From Rhodothermales bacterium (GTDB taxonomy: Bacteria > Bacteroidota > Rhodothermia > Rhodothermales > UBA10348), in NCBI GenBank assembly GCA_017643395.1, contig JAEPNP010000001.1, forward strand, positions 186,001-250,000: DNA of 64,000 bases, read 5' to 3'. The position numbers and the translations under genes are program-made. A model generated the notes under the pieces. The model saw only the letters and a list, made by a program, of their open reading frames with translations, made no database searches and had not been told where the DNA came from. Below, piece after piece: positions 1-8,772 of the stretch. Every line of letters starts with the position of its first letter. The stretch's first letter is position 1.

Positions 1-615
1 CGTCTGACCTGGCAGCAATCGGTGCTCGAGACATACCCACCGGACAGTCTGGTCCGACCTCAAGACCTTCAGGAGGCCGCGGCCATCCTGTTTCCGTCAG
101 AATCCAACCTCAACATCACCGTGATGGGGGCGGAGAACCTGACGAACTCACCGCTCAGGCGGCTGAAAGAAGCAAGAACGCCCACTGAGACCCGACGTGC
201 TGCTGTCGATTTCGGCCGGGGGGCCATCGACAAGCTGCCCATCATCATGTTCTTCATGTTGCCGGTCTTCGCGCTGCTCATGAAGCTCGTCTACATCCGA
301 CGAGACTGGTACTACAGCGAGCACCTGGTCTTTGGACTGCATAACCACGCCGTCGCCTTCCTCGCGTTCAGCATCATGGCGATTGCGTCGGCCGTGTCCG
401 GGGACAACCCCGAAAATGTCGGAGCAGTAGTCATCCTGAGCGTCACCCTGGATGTGCTGCTGATGCTGTACTTCTATGTGGCCCAGAAGAAGGTGTATGG
501 ACAGGGCTGGTTGAAAACAGGCGTCAAGTTTATGCTGGTCGCCTCCTTCTACTGGCTTGCGATACTGATTTTCGGCGTCTCAGGTGTGCTCCTGCTGGCA
601 GGGTTGTTCGGCTGA
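1..615 (+). CDS. DUF3667-like membrane protein, C-terminal part
   Basis: The frame is open from the first base of the window, so the gene is truncated upstream; the GTG at 22 is only an internal codon. The visible ~204 residues have a soluble stretch and then about four hydrophobic helices. The first helix is followed by KLVYIRRDWYYSEHLVFGLH, which matches the Tyr-Tyr-x-Glu-His-Leu-Val-Phe signature I associate with DUF3667 proteins of Bacteroidota. The function of that family is not established; it is an inner-membrane protein often carrying an N-terminal zinc ribbon, which would lie outside the window. The stop (613-615) abuts the stop of the convergent acylase gene with no spacer. Family call moderate, function unknown. 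Confidence 0.6.
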   Translation, partial: RLTWQQSVLETYPPDSLVRPQDLQEAAAILFPSESNLNITVMGAENLTNSPLRRLKEARTPTETRRAAVDFGRGAIDKLPIIMFFMLPVFALLMKLVYIRRDWYYSEHLVFGLHNHAVAFLAFSIMAIASAVSGDNPENVGAVVILSVTLDVLLMLYFYVAQKKVYGQGWLKTGVKFMLVASFYWLAILIFGVSGVLLLAGLFG

Positions 616-2862
616 TCAGCGCTGCCCCGGGTGGTAGACCTCCTCGGTGTGCTGCTCCAGCTGCTCCGGATAGTAGTACACCTCGCGCAGGTTGCCGTTG
701 GCGTAGCGCTCCGCCTGATCGTTGAAGTGAGGCGAGTCCGGATCGCTGGAGAGTCCGCCGGCGGTCACGGCCATCGCCCGCACGGAATCGCCGAAGGCCA
801 CCGCAGCCACAAAGCTGTTGCCGCTGGTCCCGTACCGACGCACCGTGCCCGGGTATGTACGCGCTCCGAAGGACGCCAGCGAGCCCCATCGCGCGGACGT
901 GAACCCTACCGGGATGCTCGGGCCGTCATCCGAGAATGGCTGCCGAATATCCCCGGTCAGGCGCTGAAAGCGATTCACCTCTCCCCAGGGTGTCTGCCAT
1001 GAGCCGAAGTGGGCGGCGAGGGTATCGACGGCCTCGGACAATCCCTTCAGCAGCAGCGGACGGGCGCCGGGTGAGGCCATGTAGGCTTCCAGCGACAGGC
1101 CTGCATCCCGCGCATTACGCATGGCGGACGGCCGGGTCTGCTCGGCCCAATAGACGGCGAGTGTAGTCGGTACTGACTCCTCGCCCCACATGTAGTCCCA
1201 CTCCCTCAGCGTTTGCAGCGGCTCCGCGACACGCTCCTTCAACGCAGAAGCCGCCGTGCGGTCGTACGCACTCACCAACACCGGAATCATCTCTGCGAAC
1301 GCGGAGAGGTACGGATCAAAAGCGGCGTCGGTGAGGGATTGCAGGGTGAACGCATCCTCCCGGCTCAGCACGCGAATGGCATTGATGCCACGCGCGTTTT
1401 CCCCACTCCGCTGCACATAGCGGGGATAGTCGTCCTGATCCGGGCTGAACTGCCCCGCTGCCGAAAACGGCCAGTTGTTGGTGTTCTGCAGCCAGCCATT
1501 GGGCGGGTTGAACACGTTCGGGGTCTCTTCAATGCTCAGCACGCCGTCCCAGTCGGTAGCCGGGTCGCTTCCGTCCACCGGACTGGTGAAGTCGAATCGG
1601 TTGTCGCGGCGCGGGATGAAGTTGGAGTGCCAGTACGCAATGTTGCCCTCTGAATCCGCGTAGACCGTGTTGTTAGATGAGTTGGTATGCATTTCCATGT
1701 TCTCGCGGTAGTCCGCAAGGTTGCGCGCCTTGGTGCGCCCGTAGGATTGCATGAGGGCCTGCATCGGCTCCTCCATCATGGCCACAGCCACCCACTCGCC
1801 ATCCAGGTCACGAACGATGGGCCCGTGATGCGTGCGAAACGTCTCGAAGGTGCGCTCCGCCATGCTGCCGTCTTCCGCCAGATAGGGTACCGTGATCTCC
1901 TTCACCTGCACCGGCCGGAGCTCATCGCCATAGCGATAGAACAGGGCGCCGTCCTGTTCTACCACGTCCTCAACAAACTCATCAATGTTGTCCACGCCTG
2001 AGGATGTATGCATCCAGCCTGCATCCTCATTGAATCCCTGGTAGACAAAGAACTGCCCCCAGGTGACGGCTCCGTACGCATCCAGCCCCTCGTCCGACTT
2101 CATGTGCAGTTCGGAGCGAAAGAAGAATGAGGTATGCGGGTTGATGAAGAGCAGGGCCTCGCCCGTTGCGCTCTTGTCGGGAGCAATGGCAAACCCGTTT
2201 GATCCGGTCGGCTCTGCGTGGAACTCCTCGTCCGGCACAAACACTTCGGCGATGGCAGCGCCGAGCGCAGTGGACGGCGGCCCCTCTTCGGGCGGCGTCA
2301 GACCCGCAGCCTCCCGGAGTGGCGCAGACACCATCGCCCGTGGGTCCCCGCCGTAGAACTCCTCAAGCCTGCCAATACTGACGCGCTCGATGTCACCGCC
2401 GATGGACCCCTCGCTGAAACTCAGGGCCATCCAGGGCTCAAATCGCGTAATCACGCGCGGCGTCACCTCGGGATGCGTGTGCAGGTAGTAGTTCAGTCCG
2501 TCGGCCCAGGCATCCATGAGCGCCACCAGCCATGCCGGGCTCTCATCGTACATCGCGCGCAGGCTGTCTGGATCAATGAACAGCTTCATGCGCAGGTCGC
2601 GGTAGATCTCGTCTTCCCCCTCTGCCTCTGCCAGGCGTCCCATGGCGTTGATGAAGTTGGTCTCGACGCGATTGAAGTCGTCCTCTGCCTGCGCGTAGAC
2701 CATGCCAAATACCGCGTCTGCGTCGGTGGGACCGTAGATGTGCGGTATGCCCCAGTCATCCCGGGTGATGGTTACCCGTTCGGCGGTTTCCTGCCAGCGG
2801 GCCAGCTCCGGATCAGTACAGCCAACGAGCAGGACAACGAGGAGAATCAGGGGGGCGCGCAT
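616..2862 (-). CDS. Penicillin acylase family (S45) lipoprotein
   Basis: An N-terminal-nucleophile amidohydrolase of the penicillin G acylase / acyl-homoserine-lactone acylase / aculeacin acylase superfamily, exported and probably lipid-anchored. The start at 2862 gives a compact signal peptide, MRAPLILL...LLVGC, with a lipobox Cys; an ATG at 2874 adds four residues and neither start has a good Shine-Dalgarno. The early motif DDWGIPHIYG is typical of the alpha chain. The precursor cleavage site is visible as TGSNGFAIAP: the Ser after Gly, about residue 221, would become the N-terminal nucleophile of the beta chain. Downstream blocks (NPHTSFFF, HHGPIVRD, SSNNTVYAD) also fit the family, as does the ~750-residue length. 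The substrate cannot be read from sequence: beta-lactam, acyl-homoserine lactone and other N-acyl amides are all possible. It converges with the DUF3667 gene. Confidence 0.88.
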   Translation of the reverse strand: MRAPLILLVVLLVGCTDPELARWQETAERVTITRDDWGIPHIYGPTDADAVFGMVYAQAEDDFNRVETNFINAMGRLAEAEGEDEIYRDLRMKLFIDPDSLRAMYDESPAWLVALMDAWADGLNYYLHTHPEVTPRVITRFEPWMALSFSEGSIGGDIERVSIGRLEEFYGGDPRAMVSAPLREAAGLTPPEEGPPSTALGAAIAEVFVPDEEFHAEPTGSNGFAIAPDKSATGEALLFINPHTSFFFRSELHMKSDEGLDAYGAVTWGQFFVYQGFNEDAGWMHTSSGVDNIDEFVEDVVEQDGALFYRYGDELRPVQVKEITVPYLAEDGSMAERTFETFRTHHGPIVRDLDGEWVAVAMMEEPMQALMQSYGRTKARNLADYRENMEMHTNSSNNTVYADSEGNIAYWHSNFIPRRDNRFDFTSPVDGSDPATDWDGVLSIEETPNVFNPPNGWLQNTNNWPFSAAGQFSPDQDDYPRYVQRSGENARGINAIRVLSREDAFTLQSLTDAAFDPYLSAFAEMIPVLVSAYDRTAASALKERVAEPLQTLREWDYMWGEESVPTTLAVYWAEQTRPSAMRNARDAGLSLEAYMASPGARPLLLKGLSEAVDTLAAHFGSWQTPWGEVNRFQRLTGDIRQPFSDDGPSIPVGFTSARWGSLASFGARTYPGTVRRYGTSGNSFVAAVAFGDSVRAMAVTAGGLSSDPDSPHFNDQAERYANGNLREVYYYPEQLEQHTEEVYHPGQR

Positions 2863-2957
2863 GACTTCAGGCATTGATTGGGCAGGTTCGAACTTAACTC
2901 CTCAAGGGTGATCGCCGATACCCGATACACGCTCCCTCATTTCCCTCGGTGTCTGGC

Positions 2958-3620
2958 GTGAAATCATCCCATTCTCTGGCGGCCCTGCTTGTCGCCGTAC
3001 TGCTTTCCGGCTGCGGCACCGTGTCGCTTGCCACCCTGGAAGAGCCGGTGCGCACACCGGTCGCCAAGCCCACGCAACCCGACGCCGAGGGCTGGATCTC
3101 CGTTCCGGAAGAACCGGACCAGCCCGCTCCGGAGGACCAACTCTCCCATCTTGAAGCTGAAATCCGCGGCTGGATGGGGACTCCGTATCGCTACGGGGGC
3201 AATGACAAGAGCGGCGTGGACTGCTCGGCCTTTGTGCAGAATGTCTTCGCGGAGGCCCTCGGTTTGGCCCTGCCGCGCACAACAGCGCAGCAGAAGGAAT
3301 CCGGCACCCGGGTCACTCGCGCAGCGCTCGAACCGGCGGATCTGGTCTTTTTCCACACGCCCAAACGCACTGACCACGTAGGTATCTACCTGGGCGATGG
3401 CCAGTTCGCACACGCATCGTCAAGCCGCGGAGTGATGGTCTCCAACCTGTCCGAACGGTATTGGGATGATGCGTTCGTCTTTGCGCGCAGGCCCGTAGAA
3501 TCGGCTCCCCGCGCAGTGCGCATGCTGGCCCAGGAACCCGTGCCCGTCGAGGTCTCCGAGCAGGCGCCCCGAAAGGCTCCATCCAAAAAGGCGAACTCGC
3601 GTCGACGCACGGGCTGGTAG
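2958..3620 (+). CDS. NlpC/P60 family cell-wall endopeptidase lipoprotein
   Basis: A secreted gamma-D-Glu-diamino-acid type peptidoglycan peptidase. Starting at GTG 2958 the protein begins MKSSHSLAALLVAVLLSGCG, a standard lipoprotein signal with lipobox LSGC. An upstream GTG at 2949 would add three residues. A Pro-rich linker follows, then the NlpC/P60 domain with GTPYRYGG and the catalytic Cys in VDCSAFV. The first His is in DHVGIYLG and the second polar position is in FAHASSS. The length (~220 aa) and the basic C-terminal tail (KAPSKKANSRRR) resemble Spr/MepS-like hydrolases, which cut cross-links or trim stem peptides during wall growth. Neighbouring genes do not suggest a more specific role. 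Confidence 0.9.
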   Translation: MKSSHSLAALLVAVLLSGCGTVSLATLEEPVRTPVAKPTQPDAEGWISVPEEPDQPAPEDQLSHLEAEIRGWMGTPYRYGGNDKSGVDCSAFVQNVFAEALGLALPRTTAQQKESGTRVTRAALEPADLVFFHTPKRTDHVGIYLGDGQFAHASSSRGVMVSNLSERYWDDAFVFARRPVESAPRAVRMLAQEPVPVEVSEQAPRKAPSKKANSRRRTGW

Positions 3621-3710
3621 CCTGCACGACGAGGAGCCCTGCCGGGCGCCTCCAATGCCGAAACTTCTGACACAGGCAGCGTAGGCTAGGCACCATTTAG
3701 CCTTCCTCCC

Positions 3711-5525
3711 GTGGCCGACCTCCCAGACAAGAAACCGAAAGCCAAAATCACTGCGGCCACCTGGCAGGCCGCACGGTCCCTGATGTGGGATCACCGCGGG
3801 AAACTGGCCTTGGGCATGGCCCTGATGGTGGTCAACCGTCTGAGCGGATTTGTGCTGCCGTGGGCATCGAAGTACCTGATCGATGACGTGGTCAATGCCG
3901 GACAGGGCGATCTGCTGCTTCCGCTGGCACTGGCCGTGGGAGCGGCGACCGTGGTGCAGGGCATCACGACGTTTTCGCTGTCCCAGGTGATCAGCGTGAC
4001 GGCACAGGGTGCCATCATGCAGATGCGTCGACGAGTCCAGGACCACGTCACGCGACTGCCCATCCGCTACTTCGACTCCACGAAGACCGGGGTGCTGATT
4101 TCGCGCATCATGACGGATGCCGAGGGAATCCGCAATCTGGTGGGCACCGGGATCATCCAACTGGTGGGAGGACTGTTCACGGCTGTGCTGGCCCTCGGCG
4201 TGCTGTTCTGGCTGAACTGGCAACTGACCGCGTTCACGCTGGCCCTGCTGCTGGTGTTTGGCGGCGGTATGGCGCTGGCGTTCAGCCGACTGCGCCCCAT
4301 CTTCCGTGAGCGCGGCGAAATCAACGCGGACGTCACCGGTCGTCTGAACGAAACGTTGAACGGCATTCGCATCGTGAAGGCCTACGGGGTAGAGGAGCGC
4401 GAGCAGAACGTGTTCTACGACGGCGTCAATCGCCTATTCCAGAACATCCGCCGGTCCATCACTGGTGTGTCGGCCATCTCCACCTTTGCCGGACTCGTGA
4501 TCGGAGGAGTCGGCATTATTCTGATTCTTGTGGGAGGCCGCTCGATCCTCGCCGGGGAGATGACTCTCGGCGATTTTGTGATGTACGTATTCCTGATCGG
4601 GCTGCTTGCGGCCCCCATCGTCCAGATTGCAAACATCGGTACACAGGTCTCCGAGGCCTTCGCCGGTCTGGACCGCATCCGGGAGCTCACGGCCAACCCA
4701 ACCGAGGATCAGGAGGACGAAAGCAAGGATCGCCTGGGCGAAGTGCGTGGCGACATACGCTTCGAGGACGTCACGTTTGCCTATGAGGAAGACGTGCCGG
4801 TCCTGCGGGGCGTCTCGCTGGAAGCCGCTGCCGGCACTACGACGGCCTTGGTGGGGTCAAGCGGTTCGGGCAAGAGCACTCTTGTCAGCCTGGTGATGGC
4901 ATTCAACCGTCCTGACTCCGGGCAGGTGCAGGTGGACGGCCGTGACCTCGCCAGCGTGCGCCTTAAAGACTACCGGAGCAACCTTGGCGTTGTCATGCAG
5001 GAGAACTTCCTGTTCGATGGCACCGTGGCCGACAACATTCGGTTCGCCCGTCCGGACGCCTCCGATGAAGAGGTTCGCCGCGTTGCCGCATTGGCCAATT
5101 GCGACGAGTTCGTTTCCGGATTCCCGGACGGATACGATACCGTAGTAGGAGAGCGGGGTGTCAAACTCTCCGGTGGGCAACGGCAGCGCATCGCCATCGC
5201 ACGCGCCATCCTTGCCGACCCGCGGATACTGATTCTGGATGAGGCGACCTCCAGCCTCGACTCGGAGAGTGAGGCCCTGATTCAGGAGGGCTTCCGAAGC
5301 CTTCGGGAAGGGCGTACCACGTTCGTCATTGCTCACCGTTTGTCCACGATTCGAAGTGCCGATCAGATTCTCGTCCTGGAAGAGGGCCGGATCGTGGAGC
5401 GCGGCACGCACGCCGAACTGATGGCCCTGGATGGGCGCTACCGCGAGTTGCACGACAAACAATACCGGTGGGAAGAGGACCTGTTTGTCAACCCGGGCGA
5501 GGACTATGCGACGCAGTCTCCCTGA
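3711..5525 (+). CDS. ABC transporter, fused permease/ATPase (MsbA-like)
   Basis: A half-size exporter that would work as a homodimer in the inner membrane. Residues ~25-320 form the six-helix transmembrane domain. Residues ~345-590 form the nucleotide-binding domain, with Walker A GSSGSGKST (382-390), Q-loop VMQENFLF, signature LSGGQ (486-490), Walker B ILILDE (506-511), D-loop SSLD and H-loop AHRLS. The overall type is that of MsbA/LmrA lipid or drug exporters. The length of 604 aa is normal. The start is a GTG at 3711. The substrate is not determinable; lipid A-core flipping is one possibility, but nothing next to the gene supports it. It stands alone, with 116 bp before the PadR gene. Confidence 0.92.
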   Translation: MADLPDKKPKAKITAATWQAARSLMWDHRGKLALGMALMVVNRLSGFVLPWASKYLIDDVVNAGQGDLLLPLALAVGAATVVQGITTFSLSQVISVTAQGAIMQMRRRVQDHVTRLPIRYFDSTKTGVLISRIMTDAEGIRNLVGTGIIQLVGGLFTAVLALGVLFWLNWQLTAFTLALLLVFGGGMALAFSRLRPIFRERGEINADVTGRLNETLNGIRIVKAYGVEEREQNVFYDGVNRLFQNIRRSITGVSAISTFAGLVIGGVGIILILVGGRSILAGEMTLGDFVMYVFLIGLLAAPIVQIANIGTQVSEAFAGLDRIRELTANPTEDQEDESKDRLGEVRGDIRFEDVTFAYEEDVPVLRGVSLEAAAGTTTALVGSSGSGKSTLVSLVMAFNRPDSGQVQVDGRDLASVRLKDYRSNLGVVMQENFLFDGTVADNIRFARPDASDEEVRRVAALANCDEFVSGFPDGYDTVVGERGVKLSGGQRQRIAIARAILADPRILILDEATSSLDSESEALIQEGFRSLREGRTTFVIAHRLSTIRSADQILVLEEGRIVERGTHAELMALDGRYRELHDKQYRWEEDLFVNPGEDYATQSP

Positions 5526-5600
5526 GGGCCGCCCGGCGGTGTAGCCCGGGGCCTGCGCCGGTCATTCGGAAGGGCATTCCTGAGGGCCCGCGCAACCATT

Positions 5601-5640
5601 AGTTATACTTTTGCATATACTCCCGCAAATCGACGGGAGT
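5601..5640 (+). promoter_or_regulatory. Promoter/operator and SD-hairpin ahead of padR
   Basis: TACTTTTG at 5606-5613 matches the Bacteroidota -7 box TAnnTTTG. It lies inside an imperfect dyad, AGTTATA (5601-5607) and TATACT (5616-5621), a size and AT-richness typical of PadR operators. Immediately downstream, ACTCCCG (5619-5625) can pair with CGGGAGT (5634-5640). The right arm contains the GGGAG Shine-Dalgarno for the ATG at 5642, so the stem would hide it. Autoregulation is inferred. Confidence 0.45.
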
Positions 5641-5641
5641 C

Positions 5642-5980
5642 ATGGCGCGAAGTGGACTTGGTGAGTTTGAGGAACTGGTACTGCTGGCTGTAGCGGCGCT
5701 CGGTGACCAGGCCTACGGATTGGGAGTACGGGACATGCTGCACACCGAGGCCGGTCGTAGCGTATCCCTCGGCGCCGTGCATGCGGCGCTGTACCGTCTG
5801 GAGGACAAGGGGCTGCTGGGGTCCGAACTCGGCGGGGCCACCGAGCAGCGGGGAGGCCGCCGAAAGCGCCTGTTTCGCGTGACCGGCAGTGGTGCCCGCG
5901 CGCTTGAGTCTGCCCGCGTGGCCCGTGAACGCCTGCGCACGCTGGCCCAGCCGGCACTCCAGCTGCAGTTCGGCGCATGA
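5642..5980 (+). CDS. PadR family transcriptional regulator
   Basis: A small (112 aa) winged-helix repressor. The N-terminal stretch, LGEFEELVLLAVAALGDQAYG, then SLGAVHAALYRLEDKGLLG and the wing RRKRLFRVTGSGARAL are the usual PadR helix-turn-helix landmarks. The C-terminus is short, as in PadR subfamily 2. It overlaps the downstream permease by ATGA (5977-5980), so the two are translationally coupled. PadR proteins of this class are commonly paired with prefix-domain MacB-like permeases, so it probably controls that gene and itself through the dyad at 5601-5621. The inducer is unknown. Confidence 0.92.
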   Translation: MARSGLGEFEELVLLAVAALGDQAYGLGVRDMLHTEAGRSVSLGAVHAALYRLEDKGLLGSELGGATEQRGGRRKRLFRVTGSGARALESARVARERLRTLAQPALQLQFGA

Positions 5981-8565
5981 GAGATGCTCGAGCACCTGGA
6001 CTGGCGCGCTGGCTCCTGGAGCTGTACTGCCGCGACGAACTCCTCGAAGAGATCCTTGGCGATCTCGATGAGGCCTGGCACGCAGACCTCCGGCGGCACG
6101 GATTGCGACGGGCGCGTCGGCGCTACTGGAAGGAAGTCCTCCTGTTCGTTCGCCCACACACACTGCGCAGACGCCGCGGGCGCATCGCGGCACCCATCAT
6201 GCTGAAGAATCACCTACGCGTCGCCGGCCGATTCATGCTCCGGCACAAAACGTACTCGGCCATCAACCTGTTTGGCCTCGCTACTGGACTCACGGCGGCG
6301 CTGCTGATCAGCCTGTTCGTGCTGGACGAGCGCTCATACGACACCTACATCCCGGACGTCGACCGCATCTACCGCATCGTGGCGGGGCACAGCGATGCGA
6401 ACTTCGATGGCATTGCCAAGGTGAACGGGCCGTACGGGCCCACGGCAGCTCGCGAACTGCCGCAGGTGGAGGCGTCGGCACGGTTCGTCTTTTTCGGGTC
6501 CACGACGATCGAGATCGACGGAGTGCAGCAGCAGTTGCAGAGCGGTTTCTACGCGGACTCCACCAGCTTTGAAGTCTTTCCCTGGCCGCTGATTTCCGGC
6601 GACGCGGATGAAGCCCTTCGCACTCCGGGAGGCATGATCCTCTCCGAGTCCCTCGCGGGCACGCTGTTTGGGGCGGGCCAGCCCCTGGGACGCACGTTTG
6701 CGGTTGGCGATCGGCAGTTCACGGTTACCGCGGTCATGGCGGACGTTCCGACGAACACCCACTTCCGTCCCGAATTCCTGGCCTCCATGGTGTCTTATGC
6801 CAACCCAAGCCACGACGATTGGGTCAGGTGGAATCAGTACTACACATACCTCAAGCTGCGCCCGAATGCAGACGCCACCCTGGTGGCCGGGGCCATCACG
6901 GATCTCGTCAGGAGTCGCCTTGGTGCTGAGGCCGAGCGCTTCGGTCCGCTCAGCCTTCAGCCGGTACAGGACATCTACCTGCGCTCCTCCATGTTCAGGG
7001 AGATTGCCGTGATGGGTAGCGCCGAGACCGTGCGCATGATGTCCTGGATCGCTGCCTTCATCCTGCTGCTGGCATCGTTCAATTTCGTGAATCTGGCAAC
7101 GGCAAGAGCCGCCCTGCGTGCCCGGGAGGTCGGTGTGCGCAAGAGTCTGGGCGCGCGGCGTGGCGCCATCGCCCGTCAGTTCCTGGTCGAGTCCGGGACG
7201 AACGTGGTGCTGGCCGCTGCCCTGGCCGTGCTCCTTGCCCTTCTGCTGCTGCCCTTCTTCAACGAGCTTGCTTTCAAGTCCTTTGCACCTGCCGACCTGA
7301 TCCGACCCGAGGTCCTGACGGTATTCGGGTCCATGCTGCTGGTGATGAGTGTGCTCGGCGGCGCGTATCCGGCATTCGTGCTTTCCGGATTCCGACCTGC
7401 CGTGGTCATGCGGGGCCGAGGCGAGCTCGGCAACCGCGGCGGTGTGCGTCGTGGTCTTGTGCTGGCCCAGTTCGTGATTTCCACCACGCTGCTGATGGCG
7501 ACGGGCATCGTCTCCGACCAGCTGACCTACGTCACCGAGAAGCCGGCCGGTTTTGAGCGGGACCGACTGGTCTCCGTCTCGCTGCAAGACCCCTCCATGG
7601 CGCCTCGTCTCGAGGAACTGCGCAACCAGATGGCGGGCCTGCCCGGGGTCGAGTCCGTCGCGCTCGCGGCGAACCAGCCCGGCGGTGGTGATTGGGGCAT
7701 TCCCATACAGATTCCGGGGTTTACGGACGAGACGCGGCCGGCCGTGCGCATGCTCGTCGGCGATCCCTCCTACACGGCCACGCTGGGGCTTTCTGTGGTG
7801 CAGGGCCGGCTGCACGATCCGGATCGTACCAACGAAGCGGAAGCTCTGGTGATCAATGAGGAGTTTGCGCGTCAAACCGGCTGGCAGGAGCCCATCGGAA
7901 AAATCGTGCAGATGCCGGCCTTCGAGCGGGAATTCACGGTCGTTGGAGTGGTCGAGGACTTCCACTTTCGCTCCGCGCGCGAGGCCATCTCTCCCATCAT
8001 GATCTTTACCGCGCCCGCGCCGGGCTGGTATGGCTCCGTGCTCGTGCGGGTTGAGGATGGCGGCGCGGCGCAGGCTCTGGCCGGCCTGCAGGACGTGTAT
8101 GCGCGGTTCGATGCGGAGAATCCGTTTTCGGCGCATCCGGTGGACGAGCGCTTCCAACAACTCTATGCCACAGACGAACGCACGGGGGAACTGCTCCGAC
8201 TTGCGACGCTCATGGCATTCCTGGTCGCTTGCCTCGGCCTGTTCGGGCTTGCCAGTCATGCGGCTGAACGTCGTACCCGCGAAATCGGTGTACGCAAGGC
8301 CATCGGTGCCTCTTCGGCGGGCATTGTCGGCTTGCTGACCCGGGAGACGGTGTGGCTCACGGGGGCGGCTGTGGTCGGCGCGGTGCCCATCGCCGTACTG
8401 TTTGGCTCACGATGGCTGGAAGGTTTTGCGTACCACACCAGCATTGAGGCAAGCACGCTCTTGGTCGCCGGCCTGGGGGCCCTGGCACTTGCGGTTGCGA
8501 CGACCGGGCTTCAGGCCTGGCGGGCCGCCCGCATGAGTCCGGTCAAGGCGCTGCGGACAGAGTAG
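5977..8565 (+). CDS. MacB/FtsX-type ABC permease with N-terminal prefix domain
   Basis: An 862-aa duplicated permease of the orphan MacB-like type. The first ~70 residues (WLLELYCRDELLEEILGDLD...RYWKEVLLFVRPH) are the basic/acidic permease prefix domain typically found in PadR-linked genes. They are followed by the first TM helix and a MacB periplasmic domain starting at FMLRHKTYSAINLFG. Two FtsX-like blocks follow: residues ~340-470 with VGVRKSLGARR, and the C-terminal block with EIGVRKAIGAS and a last helix before MSPVKALRTE. No ATPase is adjacent. The related BceB/MacB permeases work in antibiotic or peptide efflux and envelope sensing; that role here is inference. Translation is coupled to padR by ATGA. 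Confidence 0.9.
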   Translation: MRDARAPGLARWLLELYCRDELLEEILGDLDEAWHADLRRHGLRRARRRYWKEVLLFVRPHTLRRRRGRIAAPIMLKNHLRVAGRFMLRHKTYSAINLFGLATGLTAALLISLFVLDERSYDTYIPDVDRIYRIVAGHSDANFDGIAKVNGPYGPTAARELPQVEASARFVFFGSTTIEIDGVQQQLQSGFYADSTSFEVFPWPLISGDADEALRTPGGMILSESLAGTLFGAGQPLGRTFAVGDRQFTVTAVMADVPTNTHFRPEFLASMVSYANPSHDDWVRWNQYYTYLKLRPNADATLVAGAITDLVRSRLGAEAERFGPLSLQPVQDIYLRSSMFREIAVMGSAETVRMMSWIAAFILLLASFNFVNLATARAALRAREVGVRKSLGARRGAIARQFLVESGTNVVLAAALAVLLALLLLPFFNELAFKSFAPADLIRPEVLTVFGSMLLVMSVLGGAYPAFVLSGFRPAVVMRGRGELGNRGGVRRGLVLAQFVISTTLLMATGIVSDQLTYVTEKPAGFERDRLVSVSLQDPSMAPRLEELRNQMAGLPGVESVALAANQPGGGDWGIPIQIPGFTDETRPAVRMLVGDPSYTATLGLSVVQGRLHDPDRTNEAEALVINEEFARQTGWQEPIGKIVQMPAFEREFTVVGVVEDFHFRSAREAISPIMIFTAPAPGWYGSVLVRVEDGGAAQALAGLQDVYARFDAENPFSAHPVDERFQQLYATDERTGELLRLATLMAFLVACLGLFGLASHAAERRTREIGVRKAIGASSAGIVGLLTRETVWLTGAAVVGAVPIAVLFGSRWLEGFAYHTSIEASTLLVAGLGALALAVATTGLQAWRAARMSPVKALRTE

Positions 8566-8576
8566 TTGTGGTCGCG

Positions 8577-8705
8577 GCCGGACGGCCCGGACGACGCGGA
8601 TGGTCTCGCGCCTGCCGCGTACGGACGGCGCGGACGATGCCGGTGGTCTCGCGCCTGCCGCCGGCGACCGGCCGGGACGATGCGGTTGGTCTCACCCCCG
8701 CCGCG
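8577..8705. repeat. Three tandem 43-bp GC-rich imperfect repeats
   Basis: Units at 8577-8619, 8620-8662 and 8663-8705 share a core containing GGACGATGC and TGGTCTC, followed by CCTGCCGC or close variants. They fill the intergenic gap between the permease stop and the mhq-like operon. The downstream flavin reductase frame reads open through them, but no start, SD or domain supports translation there. They resemble in style the other GC-rich intergenic repeat blocks of this window. Confidence 0.75.
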
Positions 8706-8734
8706 GCGGCCGCAGGAGGAACCCGTGGATTTAT

Positions 8735-8763
8735 TTGTCGTAACAACTATCAGTGTTCGACAA
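8735..8763. promoter_or_regulatory. Inverted repeat upstream of quinone-detox-like operon
   Basis: TTGTCG (8735-8740) and CGACAA (8758-8763) form perfect 6-bp arms 17 bases apart, ending 9 bases before the ATG at 8773. A nested TTGT-N4-ACAA overlaps the left arm. Position and symmetry suit an operator for a thiol or redox repressor such as a MarR/DUF24-type MhqR analogue. No such regulator is encoded nearby, so this is an inference. Confidence 0.35.
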
Positions 8764-8772
8764 CCCACGGTC

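Noticed and set aside
613-618. TGATCA shared stop region (also at 11440-11445) as a regulatory motif
   Set aside because: It is simply two abutting convergent TGA stops, a chance palindrome.
6334-8259. 641-codon minus frame inside the permease gene
   Set aside because: Shadow of the real gene; His/Gln/Gly-rich antisense translation without domains.
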